Shown: positions 36,027 through 45,186 of the stretch, one piece after another
How the letters are laid out: the number at the start of each line of letters is the position of its first letter
How positions within the stretch are numbered: position 1 is the first letter of the stretch
Assembly (NCBI GenBank): GCA_030426345.1
Contig: JAUHYU010000022.1
Location: 1-56,371 of the forward strand
Direction: 5' to 3'
Source: Bacteroidia bacterium
Lineage (GTDB): Bacteria > Bacteroidota > Bacteroidia > Cytophagales > Cyclobacteriaceae
Length of the DNA: 56,371 bases
Translations under genes and position numbers: made by a program
Notes under the pieces: generated by a model
Databases searched by the model: none
Told to the model about the DNA's origin: nothing
What the model saw: the letters and a program-made list of their open reading frames with translations, nothing else

Positions 36027-37694
36027 ATGTGTGGAATTGTAGGAGTTTTTGACTTGAAAGTAGATGCTCAGGAATTGAGATCTCAAGTGCTTAAGATGTC
36101 GAAAAGATTACGGCATAGAGGTCCGGATTGGTCAGGGATTTATTGTGGTAATAATGCGATCTTAGCCCATGAAAGGCTTTCGATTGTAGATGTGCAGTCC
36201 GGTAATCAGCCTCTTTACAGCAAAGACAAAAAACACATTTTGGCGGTAAACGGAGAAATCTATAACCACCAAGAACTACGAAAAACACTCAACGGATCGT
36301 ATGAATTTTCTACGCAGTCGGATTGTGAAGTGATTCTTGCCTTGTATAAGATGAAAGGTATAGACTTCATCGAAGATTTGAATGGAATCTTCGCATTTGC
36401 ATTATATGACGAAGAAAAAGATAGCTACTTTATCGCTAGAGATCACATTGGTATCATCCCACTTTATATGGGTTGGGATCAATATGGCAATTTCTATGTT
36501 GCTTCTGAATTGAAAGCCTTGGAAGGTTTTTGTAATAAAATTAAGGAGTTCCTTCCGGGGCACTACATGACCAGTGACAAGCCAGGTGAATTAATTCGTT
36601 GGTATAAGCGTGATTGGGAAGAATATGATGCTGTCAAGGACAACAAAACGAGCATAGAAGATTTACGTAACGCTTTAGAACAAGCAGTACACCGTCAATT
36701 GATGTCTGATGTGCCTTATGGAGTATTGCTTTCCGGTGGGCTCGACTCTTCGGTAATCTCTGCCATCGCTAAAAAATACGCATCAAAAAGAATTGAAAAC
36801 CAAGATGAAAGCGCTGCTTGGTGGCCACAACTGCATTCATTTGCCGTAGGATTGATCGGTTCTCCTGATTTGGCAGCTGCGCAAAAAGTAGCCGATCACA
36901 TTGGCACCGTACACCACGAAGTACACTTTACCGTGCAGGAAGGGCTAGATGCCATTCGGGATGTAATCTACCATTTGGAAACTTATGATGTTACGACTAT
37001 CCGCGCATCTACTCCAATGTACTTACTTTCTAGAGTAATCAAATCGATGGGTGTGAAAATGGTGCTTTCTGGTGAAGGGGCTGATGAATTGTTTGGTGGG
37101 TATTTGTATTTTCACAAAGCTCCAAATGCACAAGCATTCCATGAAGAGACGAATAGAAAATTGAGCAAACTTCATATGTACGATTGCCTGCGAGCCAACA
37201 AATCATTGGCAGCTTGGGGAGTTGAAGGACGGGTTCCGTTCTTGGATAAGGAATTTATAGACGTAGCCATGAGACTAAATCCTGAGGATAAATTGATCCA
37301 AAACGGCAAGATTGAAAAATGGGTGGTAAGAAAGGCTTTTGAAGATTATCTTCCAAAAGAAGTGGCCTGGAGGCAAAAGGAACAATTTTCTGATGGCGTG
37401 GGATATAGCTGGATCGATAGCTTAAAGGAAATTACTTCTGAACGTATTTCTGATGACGAGTTGACAAATGCAAAGTTCAGGTTTCCAATAAACCCTCCTA
37501 TGTCCAAAGAAGAATATTTTTACAGAACGATATTTGAAGAACACTTTCCTTCAGATTCTGCGGCGGCCTGTGTACCCTCCGTACCTTCCGTTGCTTGTAG
37601 TACTCCTGAAGCATTGGCTTGGGATGAAAGCCTACGGAACTCTAATGATCCTTCTGGAAGGGCAGTGAAAAATGTACACGTAGAAAGCTACTAA
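36027..37694 (+). CDS. asnB: asparagine synthase B, glutamine-hydrolysing
   Basis: Makes asparagine from aspartate, ATP and glutamine-derived ammonia. The protein has 555 residues, the normal AsnB length. Cys2 (MCGIVGVF) is the glutaminase nucleophile, with family segments RHRGPDWSG and LAHERLSIVD in the N-terminal domain. The ATP-pyrophosphatase loop SGGLDSS is at about 238-244, and GEGADELFGGYLYFHKAP near 350 is the aspartate-binding segment. The C-terminal tail with several Cys and DSAAACVPSVPSVA is also usual in this class. It is monocistronic, with a hairpin terminator at 37719-37754. Confidence 0.96.
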   Translation: MCGIVGVFDLKVDAQELRSQVLKMSKRLRHRGPDWSGIYCGNNAILAHERLSIVDVQSGNQPLYSKDKKHILAVNGEIYNHQELRKTLNGSYEFSTQSDCEVILALYKMKGIDFIEDLNGIFAFALYDEEKDSYFIARDHIGIIPLYMGWDQYGNFYVASELKALEGFCNKIKEFLPGHYMTSDKPGELIRWYKRDWEEYDAVKDNKTSIEDLRNALEQAVHRQLMSDVPYGVLLSGGLDSSVISAIAKKYASKRIENQDESAAWWPQLHSFAVGLIGSPDLAAAQKVADHIGTVHHEVHFTVQEGLDAIRDVIYHLETYDVTTIRASTPMYLLSRVIKSMGVKMVLSGEGADELFGGYLYFHKAPNAQAFHEETNRKLSKLHMYDCLRANKSLAAWGVEGRVPFLDKEFIDVAMRLNPEDKLIQNGKIEKWVVRKAFEDYLPKEVAWRQKEQFSDGVGYSWIDSLKEITSERISDDELTNAKFRFPINPPMSKEEYFYRTIFEEHFPSDSAAACVPSVPSVACSTPEALAWDESLRNSNDPSGRAVKNVHVESY

Positions 37695-37715
37695 ATCCTA
37701 TAAAAATCCATGAAT
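37691..37715 (+). repeat. CCATGG half-element overlapping the asnB stop
   Basis: Contains TAAAAATCCATGAA in the sense direction of asnB, starting at its stop codon. The left part is diverged (CTAAATCC instead of AAAAAGCC). It is followed at once by the asnB terminator hairpin. Confidence 0.5.
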
Positions 37716-37718
37716 AAG

Positions 37719-37754
37719 AAGCAGGTGATCTAATCCACAGTCATCTGCTTTTTT
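37719..37754 (+). terminator. rho-independent terminator of asnB
   Basis: Arms AAGCAGGTGA and TCATCTGCTT pair over ten bases with one G-T pair around an 11-base loop, followed by T6. It lies 24 bases downstream of the asnB stop and 12 bases from the end of the convergent esterase gene, for which it may also serve. Confidence 0.85.
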
Positions 37755-37765
37755 AATAGCAGTTT

Positions 37766-38626
37766 TTATTTAGCATTCTTCTCAAAATCCTTCACATATT
37801 TGACTAAAAGATAATAAGCCGGCTTATCCATTTCTCCATGATTGAAGCCATCAAGTTCAAAAAGGGTTGTTTTCTCATGGCCTATCACTTTCATCATCCG
37901 CCACATATAGGCATTTTCTTCATACCTGCCCAACATTTCCATTTCCCTATCTCCGGTAATTAGCATTAAAGGAGGAGCGTCCTTTCTGATGTGGTGAATT
38001 GGTGCATAATCATCAACTGCAACTTGCTTGCCGTCTATGCCCTGCTCTTCCCTCACTGTGAAATGCGTGATGGTGTGACCACTAAACGGAATCAATGCCG
38101 CAATATTATTGGCATCAATTCCATGCTGTCCCAAATAGGATTTGTCCAGACCGACCATACTGGTCAAATACCCACCTGCAGAATGGCCTGATACAAATAT
38201 TTTGCCCTTGTCACCACCATACTTTTCAATATTATCAAAAACCCATGCTACAGCTGCTGCTGCATCTTCTATATAAGCAGGGCACTTCACTTTGGGATTT
38301 AGTCTGTAATTAACCGCAACCACAGCCAAGCCCTGCCTCTTTAATGTCTCCGGAATAGATTTATTTCCGGCCTGTAAACCTCCTCCATGAAACCAAACAA
38401 TAGTACTAAATCCCTTTTTCTTTGTAGGATAGTAAATATCCATCTTGCACCGCTCCTGCATGTAAGCGGTTAGGTTATCACCTTGGCGATAGAGGATATC
38501 ATTTTTTGATTCATAATCATTGGAGCCTATAGATTTATTCTGTGCCGCAAGATTATAAAAACCACCTAAAACGCACAGCGAAAAAATGATGGAAACATAT
38601 ATAGTTGGAAATTTAATAAGCTTCAT
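37766..38626 (-). CDS. exported alpha/beta hydrolase (carboxylesterase, BD-FAE-like)
   Basis: A 286-residue protein with a signal peptide (FSLCVLGGFYNLAAQ, cleaved near 29). It is an alpha/beta hydrolase of the HSL/BD-FAE type: oxyanion motif HGGG at about 80 (IVWFHGGGLQAG), nucleophile elbow GHSAGG near 147-152, an acid in the GDREMEM segment, and the catalytic His in FNHGEM near 264. This family deacylates sugars, xylan or small esters. It stands alone and converges on asnB. A periplasmic esterase would fit the carbohydrate theme of this stretch, but the substrate is not determined. Confidence 0.88.
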   Translation of the reverse strand: MKLIKFPTIYVSIIFSLCVLGGFYNLAAQNKSIGSNDYESKNDILYRQGDNLTAYMQERCKMDIYYPTKKKGFSTIVWFHGGGLQAGNKSIPETLKRQGLAVVAVNYRLNPKVKCPAYIEDAAAAVAWVFDNIEKYGGDKGKIFVSGHSAGGYLTSMVGLDKSYLGQHGIDANNIAALIPFSGHTITHFTVREEQGIDGKQVAVDDYAPIHHIRKDAPPLMLITGDREMEMLGRYEENAYMWRMMKVIGHEKTTLFELDGFNHGEMDKPAYYLLVKYVKDFEKNAK

Positions 38627-38956
38627 TTGACCCGATAATTTAAGTAAGATTTAATATAAAATTTCAGCAGTAATATGAAGAGAAAAGTTTCAATTTATCT
38701 GTTTGTTAATGTTTATCTAAGTACTTTTGCAGAAAAGTAGCAAGAATAAATCGTTCATTTTCATAGCAGATGTAAATGTATAAAAAACATAATCTGTTTT
38801 CTTTTTTTCAAACGAGGCCATCATCTCTCAAACAACTCAAATGTATTATACATAATTGATAATTCACAGGCTGATCGAAACTCATTTGAAAAAGCATAAC
38901 AGATCAATTAAAGCAACAATTTATATAAATTTGAAGGTGTAGAATAATTTATTGTC
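38627..38956. other. 330-base divergent intergenic region
   Basis: It separates the esterase gene (minus) from the adaptor gene (plus). It is AT-rich and should hold both promoters. I see no hairpin, riboswitch, RNA gene or CCATGG element. Confidence 0.5.
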
Positions 38957-40165
38957 ATGACAAAAGTATTAATATGGGCAATTTCTGTTTTAATAATAAG
39001 TGCCATAATTGCTACGGCAGTTTGGAAAAATCCACTTACTCCATCTATAAAGTCCGGTAGTTTAGAAACAGCCAAGGTTGATATTGGAACCGTTCTAAAA
39101 ACCGTACCTGCACATGGAGTAGTTGAGCCGGAAAATGAAGTATTGATATTAAGCCCAGCCTCTTCAATCATACTTTCTATTCCGCCTGGAGTTGGCAGTA
39201 AAGTCAATAAAGGAGATGTAATACTAAAGCTAAACGACAAAGAGATTCGCAATCAGATAGATGACATAGAAGATCAATTAGAAGTAAAAAATAATTCATT
39301 AGACAAAACACTTTTAAGTGCCAATAGTGTCCGTGTCGATTTGGATTATAATGTTGAAGTAAAAAAGCTTAGGATTACATCATTGAAATCTGAGCTTGCC
39401 GATCAGGAGCAGCTCTTGGAAGTAGGCGGGGTTTCCCCTGCTCGAATTGAGAAAACCAAACAGGAAATTGCATTGGCAGAAAAAGATCTTGAGACACTTC
39501 AAGTAAAAAATGCAATTAGATTAAAACAGCTTGTTGCAGACGAAAAAGGTCTCAGACTCCAAATAGAAATGCAACAAAAGCAGTTAGACCAGAAAAAAGA
39601 GTTGTTGCATAAAATGATCATCCGAGCTCCTTCTTCTGGTATTATTTTGGAAATTAATGGAAAAGAAGGTGAAAAAGTGAATACGGACAGGTTACTAGTG
39701 AGAATGTCAGATTTATCCACGTTTAAACTTAGAGCTACAATTGAAGAGCAGCATGACAATGTTGCCAAAACCGGAAGAAATGTATTTGCCATGGTAGACG
39801 GCAAAAAACTTAAGGGTAAAATTGGAACAATCAGCCCAACAATAAAAGATGGAAAAATCGAATTTGATGTCTTTCTAGACCAAAGTGATTATTATAAATT
39901 GAGGCCCAATATGGCCATTGACTTATTAGTCACTGAAAACAGAAAAGATAGCGTGCTTCGCATTAAAAGAGGACCTGTATTTGACAAAAAAAATATTCAA
40001 AGTATATACTCCAAAGAAGCCGACAAGGCTAAACTTAGGAAACTAAAAACTGGATTGGAAGGAAATGAGTACGTGGAGATTATTGATGGGGCTTCATCAG
40101 GAGATGAATTAATCATTTCGGATAACTCTTCCATGAGAAAATTAGAAGAAGTAGAAATTAAGTAG
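38957..40165 (+). CDS. HlyD/MacA-type periplasmic adaptor (membrane fusion) protein
   Basis: A 402-residue periplasmic adaptor that links an inner-membrane pump to a TolC channel. Residues 5-23 are an N-terminal membrane anchor. A barrel-sandwich half near residues 45-95 (GVVEPENEVLILSPASSIILSIPPGVGSKVNKGDVILKLND) is followed by a long helical hairpin at about 95-220, rich in K, E, L and Q, then the returning half (ILEINGKEGEKVNTDRLLVRMSD near 230). The last part is the beta-barrel and membrane-proximal domain. The TolC-type gene follows after 21 bases. No ABC or RND transporter gene is next to it, so the pump must be elsewhere. Confidence 0.88.
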   Translation: MTKVLIWAISVLIISAIIATAVWKNPLTPSIKSGSLETAKVDIGTVLKTVPAHGVVEPENEVLILSPASSIILSIPPGVGSKVNKGDVILKLNDKEIRNQIDDIEDQLEVKNNSLDKTLLSANSVRVDLDYNVEVKKLRITSLKSELADQEQLLEVGGVSPARIEKTKQEIALAEKDLETLQVKNAIRLKQLVADEKGLRLQIEMQQKQLDQKKELLHKMIIRAPSSGIILEINGKEGEKVNTDRLLVRMSDLSTFKLRATIEEQHDNVAKTGRNVFAMVDGKKLKGKIGTISPTIKDGKIEFDVFLDQSDYYKLRPNMAIDLLVTENRKDSVLRIKRGPVFDKKNIQSIYSKEADKAKLRKLKTGLEGNEYVEIIDGASSGDELIISDNSSMRKLEEVEIK

Positions 40166-40186
40166 TGATATCATTTTTTTAGACCA

Positions 40187-41674
40187 ATGAAGAGAAATAT
40201 CCTATTGTTGCTATTTACATATACACTAGTCATACCAACGGTATTTTCGCAAGATTCTACTCAGTTGGTTAAACTGACACTTCAGGATGTGATAGATCTG
40301 GCCAAACTGCAATCGCCATCGATTAGAAACATTCAAAACACCAATGTGAATTATTATTGGCGGTGGAAAAATTTTCAAACCAATTTTAGGCCTGGTTTAA
40401 CTATCTCGGGAGACTTACCGAATTACAATATCAGCACAGACCCTATAACTCAACCTGATGGAAGTATTGAATTCAAACAAATCTCTCAGCTAAATGCCAA
40501 TACAAGTCTAGCTCTCCGCCAAATAATCCCGCAAACTGGAACAACTATTTCTGGGTCTTCAACTCTTTACCGAGTTCAAGATTTCAATAAAAATACAGTT
40601 GATTGGTCTGGGTCACCTTTTTCAATTTCATTTGTCCAACCGCTATTTGCCTACAATTACTGGAAATGGGCTAGAAAAACAGAACCACTGATATATGAAG
40701 AATCTCAAAAGCAATTTAATGAATCTGTGGAAGAGGTTGCATTAGCCACGGCCAGTAGATTTTTTAGCTATCTAACTATTCAAACCAATCATAACCTTGC
40801 AGCTAACAACCTGAAAAACAGTGAGGATAACCTGAAAATTGCAGAGGTAAATCGCCGCTTGGGTAGAATATCGGAAAACGATTATTCTAAAATCAAACTA
40901 TCAGTATTAAACGCTAGCAAGTCTCTAACCAAGGCAAATATGGATTTGAAAAATGCGGATTTTTCTCTTAAGTCATATATTGGTATGGATCAAAATACTC
41001 AAATTGAGTTGATAGTTCCTCTTAACATGGAAATTTTCCATATAGACCCAGATAAAGCACTAGAGGAAACTCTCGCTAATAGAAAAGAAAGTCCTTGGTA
41101 TGAAAGGCGACTGATCGATGCAGACAGAGCACTTACTCAGGCCAAGAAAAACACCGGGTTGGCCACTACGCTTAGGGGAAGCTATGGAACATCAAAAAGT
41201 GCAGATGATTTTTCAGGTGTATATCAGGAAACGGAAAAACAGCAACAAATTCGTTTAAGTCTAAACATTCCAATCTTGGATTGGGGGAAATCAGCTTCAA
41301 CAGTAAAATTGGCTGAGTCAAGAAGGGAATTGGTGTTATATGGTGTTGAAAGGGAAAAGTTGAATTTTGAAAGGGGTGTAATCGTAGAAATAGAGCAATT
41401 CAACCTTCTTAAAGATCAAATGGCAATCGCCAATGAGGCAGATAAAGTGGCAGAAAATGGTTATAAAATCTCACTTAAAAGATTTCAGAATGGAGAGATT
41501 AGTATTACTGACTTGAATGTATCCTTATCAGACAGAGAAAAAGCCAAACGTGACTATATTGCTTCGATTGAAGACTATTGGGAATCTTATTATTACATCA
41601 GGAGTCTGACTTTATACGATTTTATTCACGATCATAAAATCAACTATGCCAACCCTTCTCTGTCGTTGAAATAG
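40187..41674 (+). CDS. TolC-family outer membrane efflux protein
   Basis: A 495-residue outer membrane channel with a signal peptide (LLFTYTLVIPTVFSQ, cleaved near 22). The N-terminal part has the standard beginning of outer-membrane efflux proteins (LTLQDVIDLAKLQSPSIRN). Two long helical blocks carry the usual NLKNSEDNLKIAEVNRRLGRISENDYSK and NGYKISLKRFQNGEISITDLNVSLSDREKAKRDYIASIEDYW segments. It forms a trimeric tunnel through the outer membrane. It is co-transcribed with the adaptor 21 bases upstream. The cargo cannot be predicted. Confidence 0.9.
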   Translation: MKRNILLLLFTYTLVIPTVFSQDSTQLVKLTLQDVIDLAKLQSPSIRNIQNTNVNYYWRWKNFQTNFRPGLTISGDLPNYNISTDPITQPDGSIEFKQISQLNANTSLALRQIIPQTGTTISGSSTLYRVQDFNKNTVDWSGSPFSISFVQPLFAYNYWKWARKTEPLIYEESQKQFNESVEEVALATASRFFSYLTIQTNHNLAANNLKNSEDNLKIAEVNRRLGRISENDYSKIKLSVLNASKSLTKANMDLKNADFSLKSYIGMDQNTQIELIVPLNMEIFHIDPDKALEETLANRKESPWYERRLIDADRALTQAKKNTGLATTLRGSYGTSKSADDFSGVYQETEKQQQIRLSLNIPILDWGKSASTVKLAESRRELVLYGVEREKLNFERGVIVEIEQFNLLKDQMAIANEADKVAENGYKISLKRFQNGEISITDLNVSLSDREKAKRDYIASIEDYWESYYYIRSLTLYDFIHDHKINYANPSLSLK

Positions 41675-41712
41675 TATATCTAGCGTATCCTATATTCTGT
41701 AAATCAGCACAC

Positions 41713-41736
41713 AAAATGTGCTTTAATTCCATGGAG
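41713..41736 (+). repeat. CCATGG half-element 3' of the TolC gene
   Basis: AAAATGTGCTTTAATTCCATGGA on the plus strand, in the sense direction, about 39 bases after the TolC-type stop. It converges on the end of the 204-residue lipoprotein gene. Confidence 0.5.
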
Positions 41737-41752
41737 TATTGAACGATTATTG

Positions 41753-42367
41753 CTAAGGTTGCTCCTCCTCTTCTTGAGCTTCTTCGCCATCCGCCTTTTC
41801 TTTCTTTTTGCCAAATGGCCAAAGTTTACGCTTCTTTTTTGGGCTTTCTTCTATGTTTTCATCTTCTACAACTGCAGCATCTTCCTGCATCAGGTCTTCC
41901 TTAAACTCATCAGCACCTCCCCCTTTTTTTGGTAAGTATTTTCCAAAATGGTGTAGATAGATCATTTGATCAATGTTCTCAAAATCATTGAATGCTTCAT
42001 TCTGAGCCGTGGCACTAGTAGTATCTCCTATTTGTATTGCAGCCAAGGCAGAATCAGACTCCGCCAAAGCCATTTGATCCATGGGGTCTTCTAGTTTTTT
42101 ATACACAGAATTCACGGAAATAATGCGCATTTCCTTTAGCTTTTTCTGATCGGGTATATCTTTGGCTATTCCATACTTTTCCCTGTCAATCTCCCACCTT
42201 TTCTTTGGTAAAGAATCCGGGCCAAAAAGAGTGAATGTTTTGCGGGTTTCATCAGCATCTAAAATAAAATAGGAATGATAGGCAGGACAAACCAAAGTTT
42301 GCGTGCATGCAGAAAAATATGCCATTGCACCAATTAAAAAAATATATGTAATCCCCCTTTTCATCAA
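41753..42367 (-). CDS. lipoprotein of unknown function with a charged C-terminal tail
   Basis: A 204-residue lipoprotein (signal MKRGITYIFLIGAMAYFSAC, lipid Cys at residue 21). A conserved-looking start of the mature part (TLVCPAYHSYFILDADETRKTFTLFG) is followed by a helical middle region. The C-terminus is very charged (KKKRKLWPFGKKKEKADGEE and a closing E-rich stretch) and probably disordered. I do not recognise a named family, although similar lipoproteins occur near ispG in Cytophagales genomes as far as I recall. It lies 192 bases downstream of the ispG-DUF6728-MmcQ unit on the same strand. Confidence 0.55.
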   Translation of the reverse strand: MMKRGITYIFLIGAMAYFSACTQTLVCPAYHSYFILDADETRKTFTLFGPDSLPKKRWEIDREKYGIAKDIPDQKKLKEMRIISVNSVYKKLEDPMDQMALAESDSALAAIQIGDTTSATAQNEAFNDFENIDQMIYLHHFGKYLPKKGGGADEFKEDLMQEDAAVVEDENIEESPKKKRKLWPFGKKKEKADGEEAQEEEEQP

Positions 42368-42559
42368 CTTGCAGATACGAATATCATGTTTTTAACCTCA
42401 TGCTAAAAATAGATGTACTTTTTTTTAGATTTTACAATCTAATAACCTGATGGTTACGAAATAATTGCCTGCTGTATGTTGTAAAAGAGTGGACGACCGA
42501 TGAATTAGAACCATCGGTTATGAGCATGTATTCTTTTTAATCAGTATAAGTAACCTTTA

Positions 42560-42916
42560 TTATGAATTACCTTTCAATTCCGCCCGAACGGATTTAGGTA
42601 GTTTTGCCACCACAAGATCATAGGAATGATCTACCAGTTGCAAAATAAAAGCATCTGAAAGTGTGTCATCCATTTCCATGGTATTCCAATGCTTTTTGTT
42701 CATGTGATAGCCAGGTTTGATTGCAGGGTATGTTTCACGCAGCTCCATAGCCTGTTCTGGATCACACTTTAAATTGATACTAACAAACAAATCAACATCA
42801 GTCAGGGCAAACATTTTGCCCATCACCTTAAAAACCAATGTCTGCTCGCCAAAAGGGAATTCTTCTGTAACTCCATTTTTAGTCAAGCAATACTCTCGAA
42901 AGGTCTCAATATCCAT
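42560..42916 (-). CDS. MmcQ/YjbR-family protein
   Basis: A 118-residue cytoplasmic protein of the MmcQ/YjbR fold (a compact alpha/beta domain related to double-wing DNA-binding proteins). Family marks are the start MDIETFREYCLTKNGVTEEFPFGEQTLVFKVMGKMFALTD, the segment SINLKCDPEQAMELRE, and the C-terminal HMNKKHWNTMEMDDTLSDAFILQLVDHSYDLV. It is annotated as putative DNA-binding in databases, but its role is not established. The start codon overlaps the stop of the preceding gene by one base (TAATG), so translation is coupled to the small membrane protein. Confidence 0.9.
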   Translation of the reverse strand: MDIETFREYCLTKNGVTEEFPFGEQTLVFKVMGKMFALTDVDLFVSINLKCDPEQAMELRETYPAIKPGYHMNKKHWNTMEMDDTLSDAFILQLVDHSYDLVVAKLPKSVRAELKGNS

Positions 42917-43110
42917 TAAAACAAATACTTAAACAAAAGATACAAAACGCCAGCAAGGAAGATAATAATAGAAATTTTATTGATGCCATGCATCACTTTC
43001 AAGTTGAAATTAGATTTTCTTGCAGGATCCTTTTTGCGAAAAAAATAACCAAATAATTCTCCAAATTGAAAATAGTCCTTTACCTCGTTGTTTTCTTTAG
43101 GTTCGTCCAT
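42916..43110 (-). CDS. small membrane protein (DUF6728-like) downstream of ispG
   Basis: A 64-residue protein from the ATG at 43110, five bases after the ispG stop; the longer frame from 43143 would overlap ispG by 28 bases. It has a short soluble start (DYFQFGELFGYFFRKKDPARKSNFNLKVMHGINKIS) and one C-terminal membrane span (IIIFLAGVLYLLFKYLF). This layout matches a small family seen next to ispG in Cytophagales, which I recall as DUF6728. The role is unknown; its fixed place between ispG and mmcQ hints at a link to membrane or isoprenoid metabolism, unproven. Confidence 0.65.
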   Translation of the reverse strand: MDEPKENNEVKDYFQFGELFGYFFRKKDPARKSNFNLKVMHGINKISIIIFLAGVLYLLFKYLF

Positions 43111-43115
43111 TGCTG

Positions 43116-45083
43116 CTAATCGATTATTTCCGGTTCTATCCAAGTGCCATCGGCTTTGATTATTTCAATCAGTTCGTCTACGGCTAATGCTGATGGAACC
43201 CCCTTTTTTACCACATTCATACCTTTGTACAAGGTAATTTTCCCTTTTCCTGAACCAACATATCCATAATCCGCATCGGCCATTTCGCCAGGGCCATTAA
43301 CGATGCATCCCATGATCCCAATCTTGACACCCTTGAGATGGTCTGTTTTAGCACGGATCATCGCCGTGGTTTCCTGAAGGTCAAATAGTGTTCGCCCGCA
43401 AGATGGGCAAGAAATATATTCTGTTTTTGTAATTCGTGTTCGTGCCGCTTGCAATATTCCAAAAGACGTTCTGTTGAGAAGTTGGATGTCATGGCCATCT
43501 CCGCCCCTACTGAGCATAACGCCATCACCAAGACCATCGATCAGCAAGCCCCCAACATCTGTAGAAGCGTACAACAAAAATTGCTCATCATTTAATTCCT
43601 CGTAATTTCTATGGATAATTACTGGTATTGATAAGTTCTGATTTTCCAATTCGAAGATGAATCTGCGTTGCGCAGCCATGCCATGGGTATTATCTGTTTT
43701 TAGCAGCAAAATCATAGGAATTTCCATGAAATCCTTTAGCACGTTCAAGTCTAAATTTGAAGCATCAATAGCTACAAAATTGATCTTATCGTGCCATTTA
43801 TTGATCCCGCTCAAATCCTCAAATTGAATCAATGGATATCGAGCTGTTACATCTTCAATTGTAGCCCATACATCGTAATCAACGATTTCTTTCAAGCCAT
43901 TTGGCAACATAAAAGGAATGGATTTTGAACCGCTATAAATAAAATCAGCTCCCTGATCAGTCATGTTAAACTTATCAAGTTTAGGATTATAAACATGGCC
44001 TAAAGGTGTCAAATCTCCATAAGAATCTAAAGTGATAGCGGACGCATCTATGACCACGCGTGGCACATTTGAGCCTCCTATATTTTCAACTTCAGAAGAT
44101 TTCCTCTTTGCAAATGAAAAAGAGTCAATCGGAATGGTTTCAATTTCTGGAATCGGATTATGAGCAACTCTATTTTGATATCGGTTAACCAAATCCAATG
44201 CCACGGGAATTTCAAATTCAGGATCTTCTGTCAGCGATACACGGATTGTATCCCCCAACCCATCTTCCATCAATGCTCCAATGCCCACGGCAGATTTGAT
44301 GCGACCATCTTCCGCCTCGCCAGCTTCTGTCACTCCAAGGTGCAAGGGATATGGTTTCAATCGCTCTTCTAGCAGCTTTTGCACCAGCAAGCGATATGCC
44401 TGCACCATCACACGCGTATTGCTGGACTTCATGGACAATACAATATTGTAATAGTTTTCGTCCTCGCAAATGCGTAAAAATTCCATGGCTGACTCTACCA
44501 TTCCCAGAGCCGTATCTCCATAGCGGCTCATGATCCTATCCGACAGCGAACCATGATTGGTGCCAATGCGCATCGCAGTACCATATTCTTTACAAATTTT
44601 CACCAATGGCGTAAAACGGCTCCTGATCCGTTCTATTTCTTCTTTGTATTGCTGATCGGTATATTCTATTTGTTGGAACTTCTTTCTGTCTGCGTAGTTT
44701 CCTGGATTCACCCGGACTTTCTCTACAATTCTTGCGGCAATCTCTGCGGCATTTGGTGTAAAGTGGATATCTGCGATCAACGGCACGTCAAATCCTCTTT
44801 TCTTCAATCCTGACTTGATATTAGCCAGATTTTCAGCCTCCTTCATGCTCGGTGCCGTGATTCTTACATATTCACATCCGGCCTCGATCATGCGGATAGA
44901 TTGATCTACAGTGCCTATGGTATCCATTGTGTCGATGGTGGTCATGGATTGCACACGAATTGGATGATTCGCACCTAGCGGAATATTGCCAATATTTACT
45001 TCTATGGATTCCCGCCTGATATATTTTGTCAGACTTTCGCAATATGAACTTTTGTGGATTACTTCTTCTATTGGGTTGTTCAT
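43116..45083 (-). CDS. ispG: 4-hydroxy-3-methylbut-2-enyl diphosphate synthase, long form
   Basis: IspG (GcpE) makes HMBPP from MEcPP in the MEP isoprenoid pathway, using a [4Fe-4S] cluster. The protein has 655 residues, the long form of Bacteroidota, Chlamydiae and plants, with a central domain of about 230 residues between the TIM barrel and the cluster domain. The N-terminal part shows NIPLGANHPIRVQSMTTIDTMD, and VRVNPGNYADRKKF near 120. The cluster ligands are in CPSCGRTLFDL (about 565) and IMGCIVNGPGEMADADYGYVG (about 610). It is the first gene of a three-gene unit with the DUF6728-like and MmcQ genes. Confidence 0.96.
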   Translation of the reverse strand: MNNPIEEVIHKSSYCESLTKYIRRESIEVNIGNIPLGANHPIRVQSMTTIDTMDTIGTVDQSIRMIEAGCEYVRITAPSMKEAENLANIKSGLKKRGFDVPLIADIHFTPNAAEIAARIVEKVRVNPGNYADRKKFQQIEYTDQQYKEEIERIRSRFTPLVKICKEYGTAMRIGTNHGSLSDRIMSRYGDTALGMVESAMEFLRICEDENYYNIVLSMKSSNTRVMVQAYRLLVQKLLEERLKPYPLHLGVTEAGEAEDGRIKSAVGIGALMEDGLGDTIRVSLTEDPEFEIPVALDLVNRYQNRVAHNPIPEIETIPIDSFSFAKRKSSEVENIGGSNVPRVVIDASAITLDSYGDLTPLGHVYNPKLDKFNMTDQGADFIYSGSKSIPFMLPNGLKEIVDYDVWATIEDVTARYPLIQFEDLSGINKWHDKINFVAIDASNLDLNVLKDFMEIPMILLLKTDNTHGMAAQRRFIFELENQNLSIPVIIHRNYEELNDEQFLLYASTDVGGLLIDGLGDGVMLSRGGDGHDIQLLNRTSFGILQAARTRITKTEYISCPSCGRTLFDLQETTAMIRAKTDHLKGVKIGIMGCIVNGPGEMADADYGYVGSGKGKITLYKGMNVVKKGVPSALAVDELIEIIKADGTWIEPEIID

Positions 45084-45186
45084 CGATCAGAAATTGAACT
45101 GCAAAGTTAACCTTTCGCAGAATATTTTGTTTTGTTTCAACAATTCTTTCATTTGGATTCTTACCTCATAACTTGATCATGTCATT

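Noticed and set aside
44218-44813. Overlapping frames on both strands inside ispG
   Set aside because: They are shadows of the ispG coding sequence, without start context or family features.
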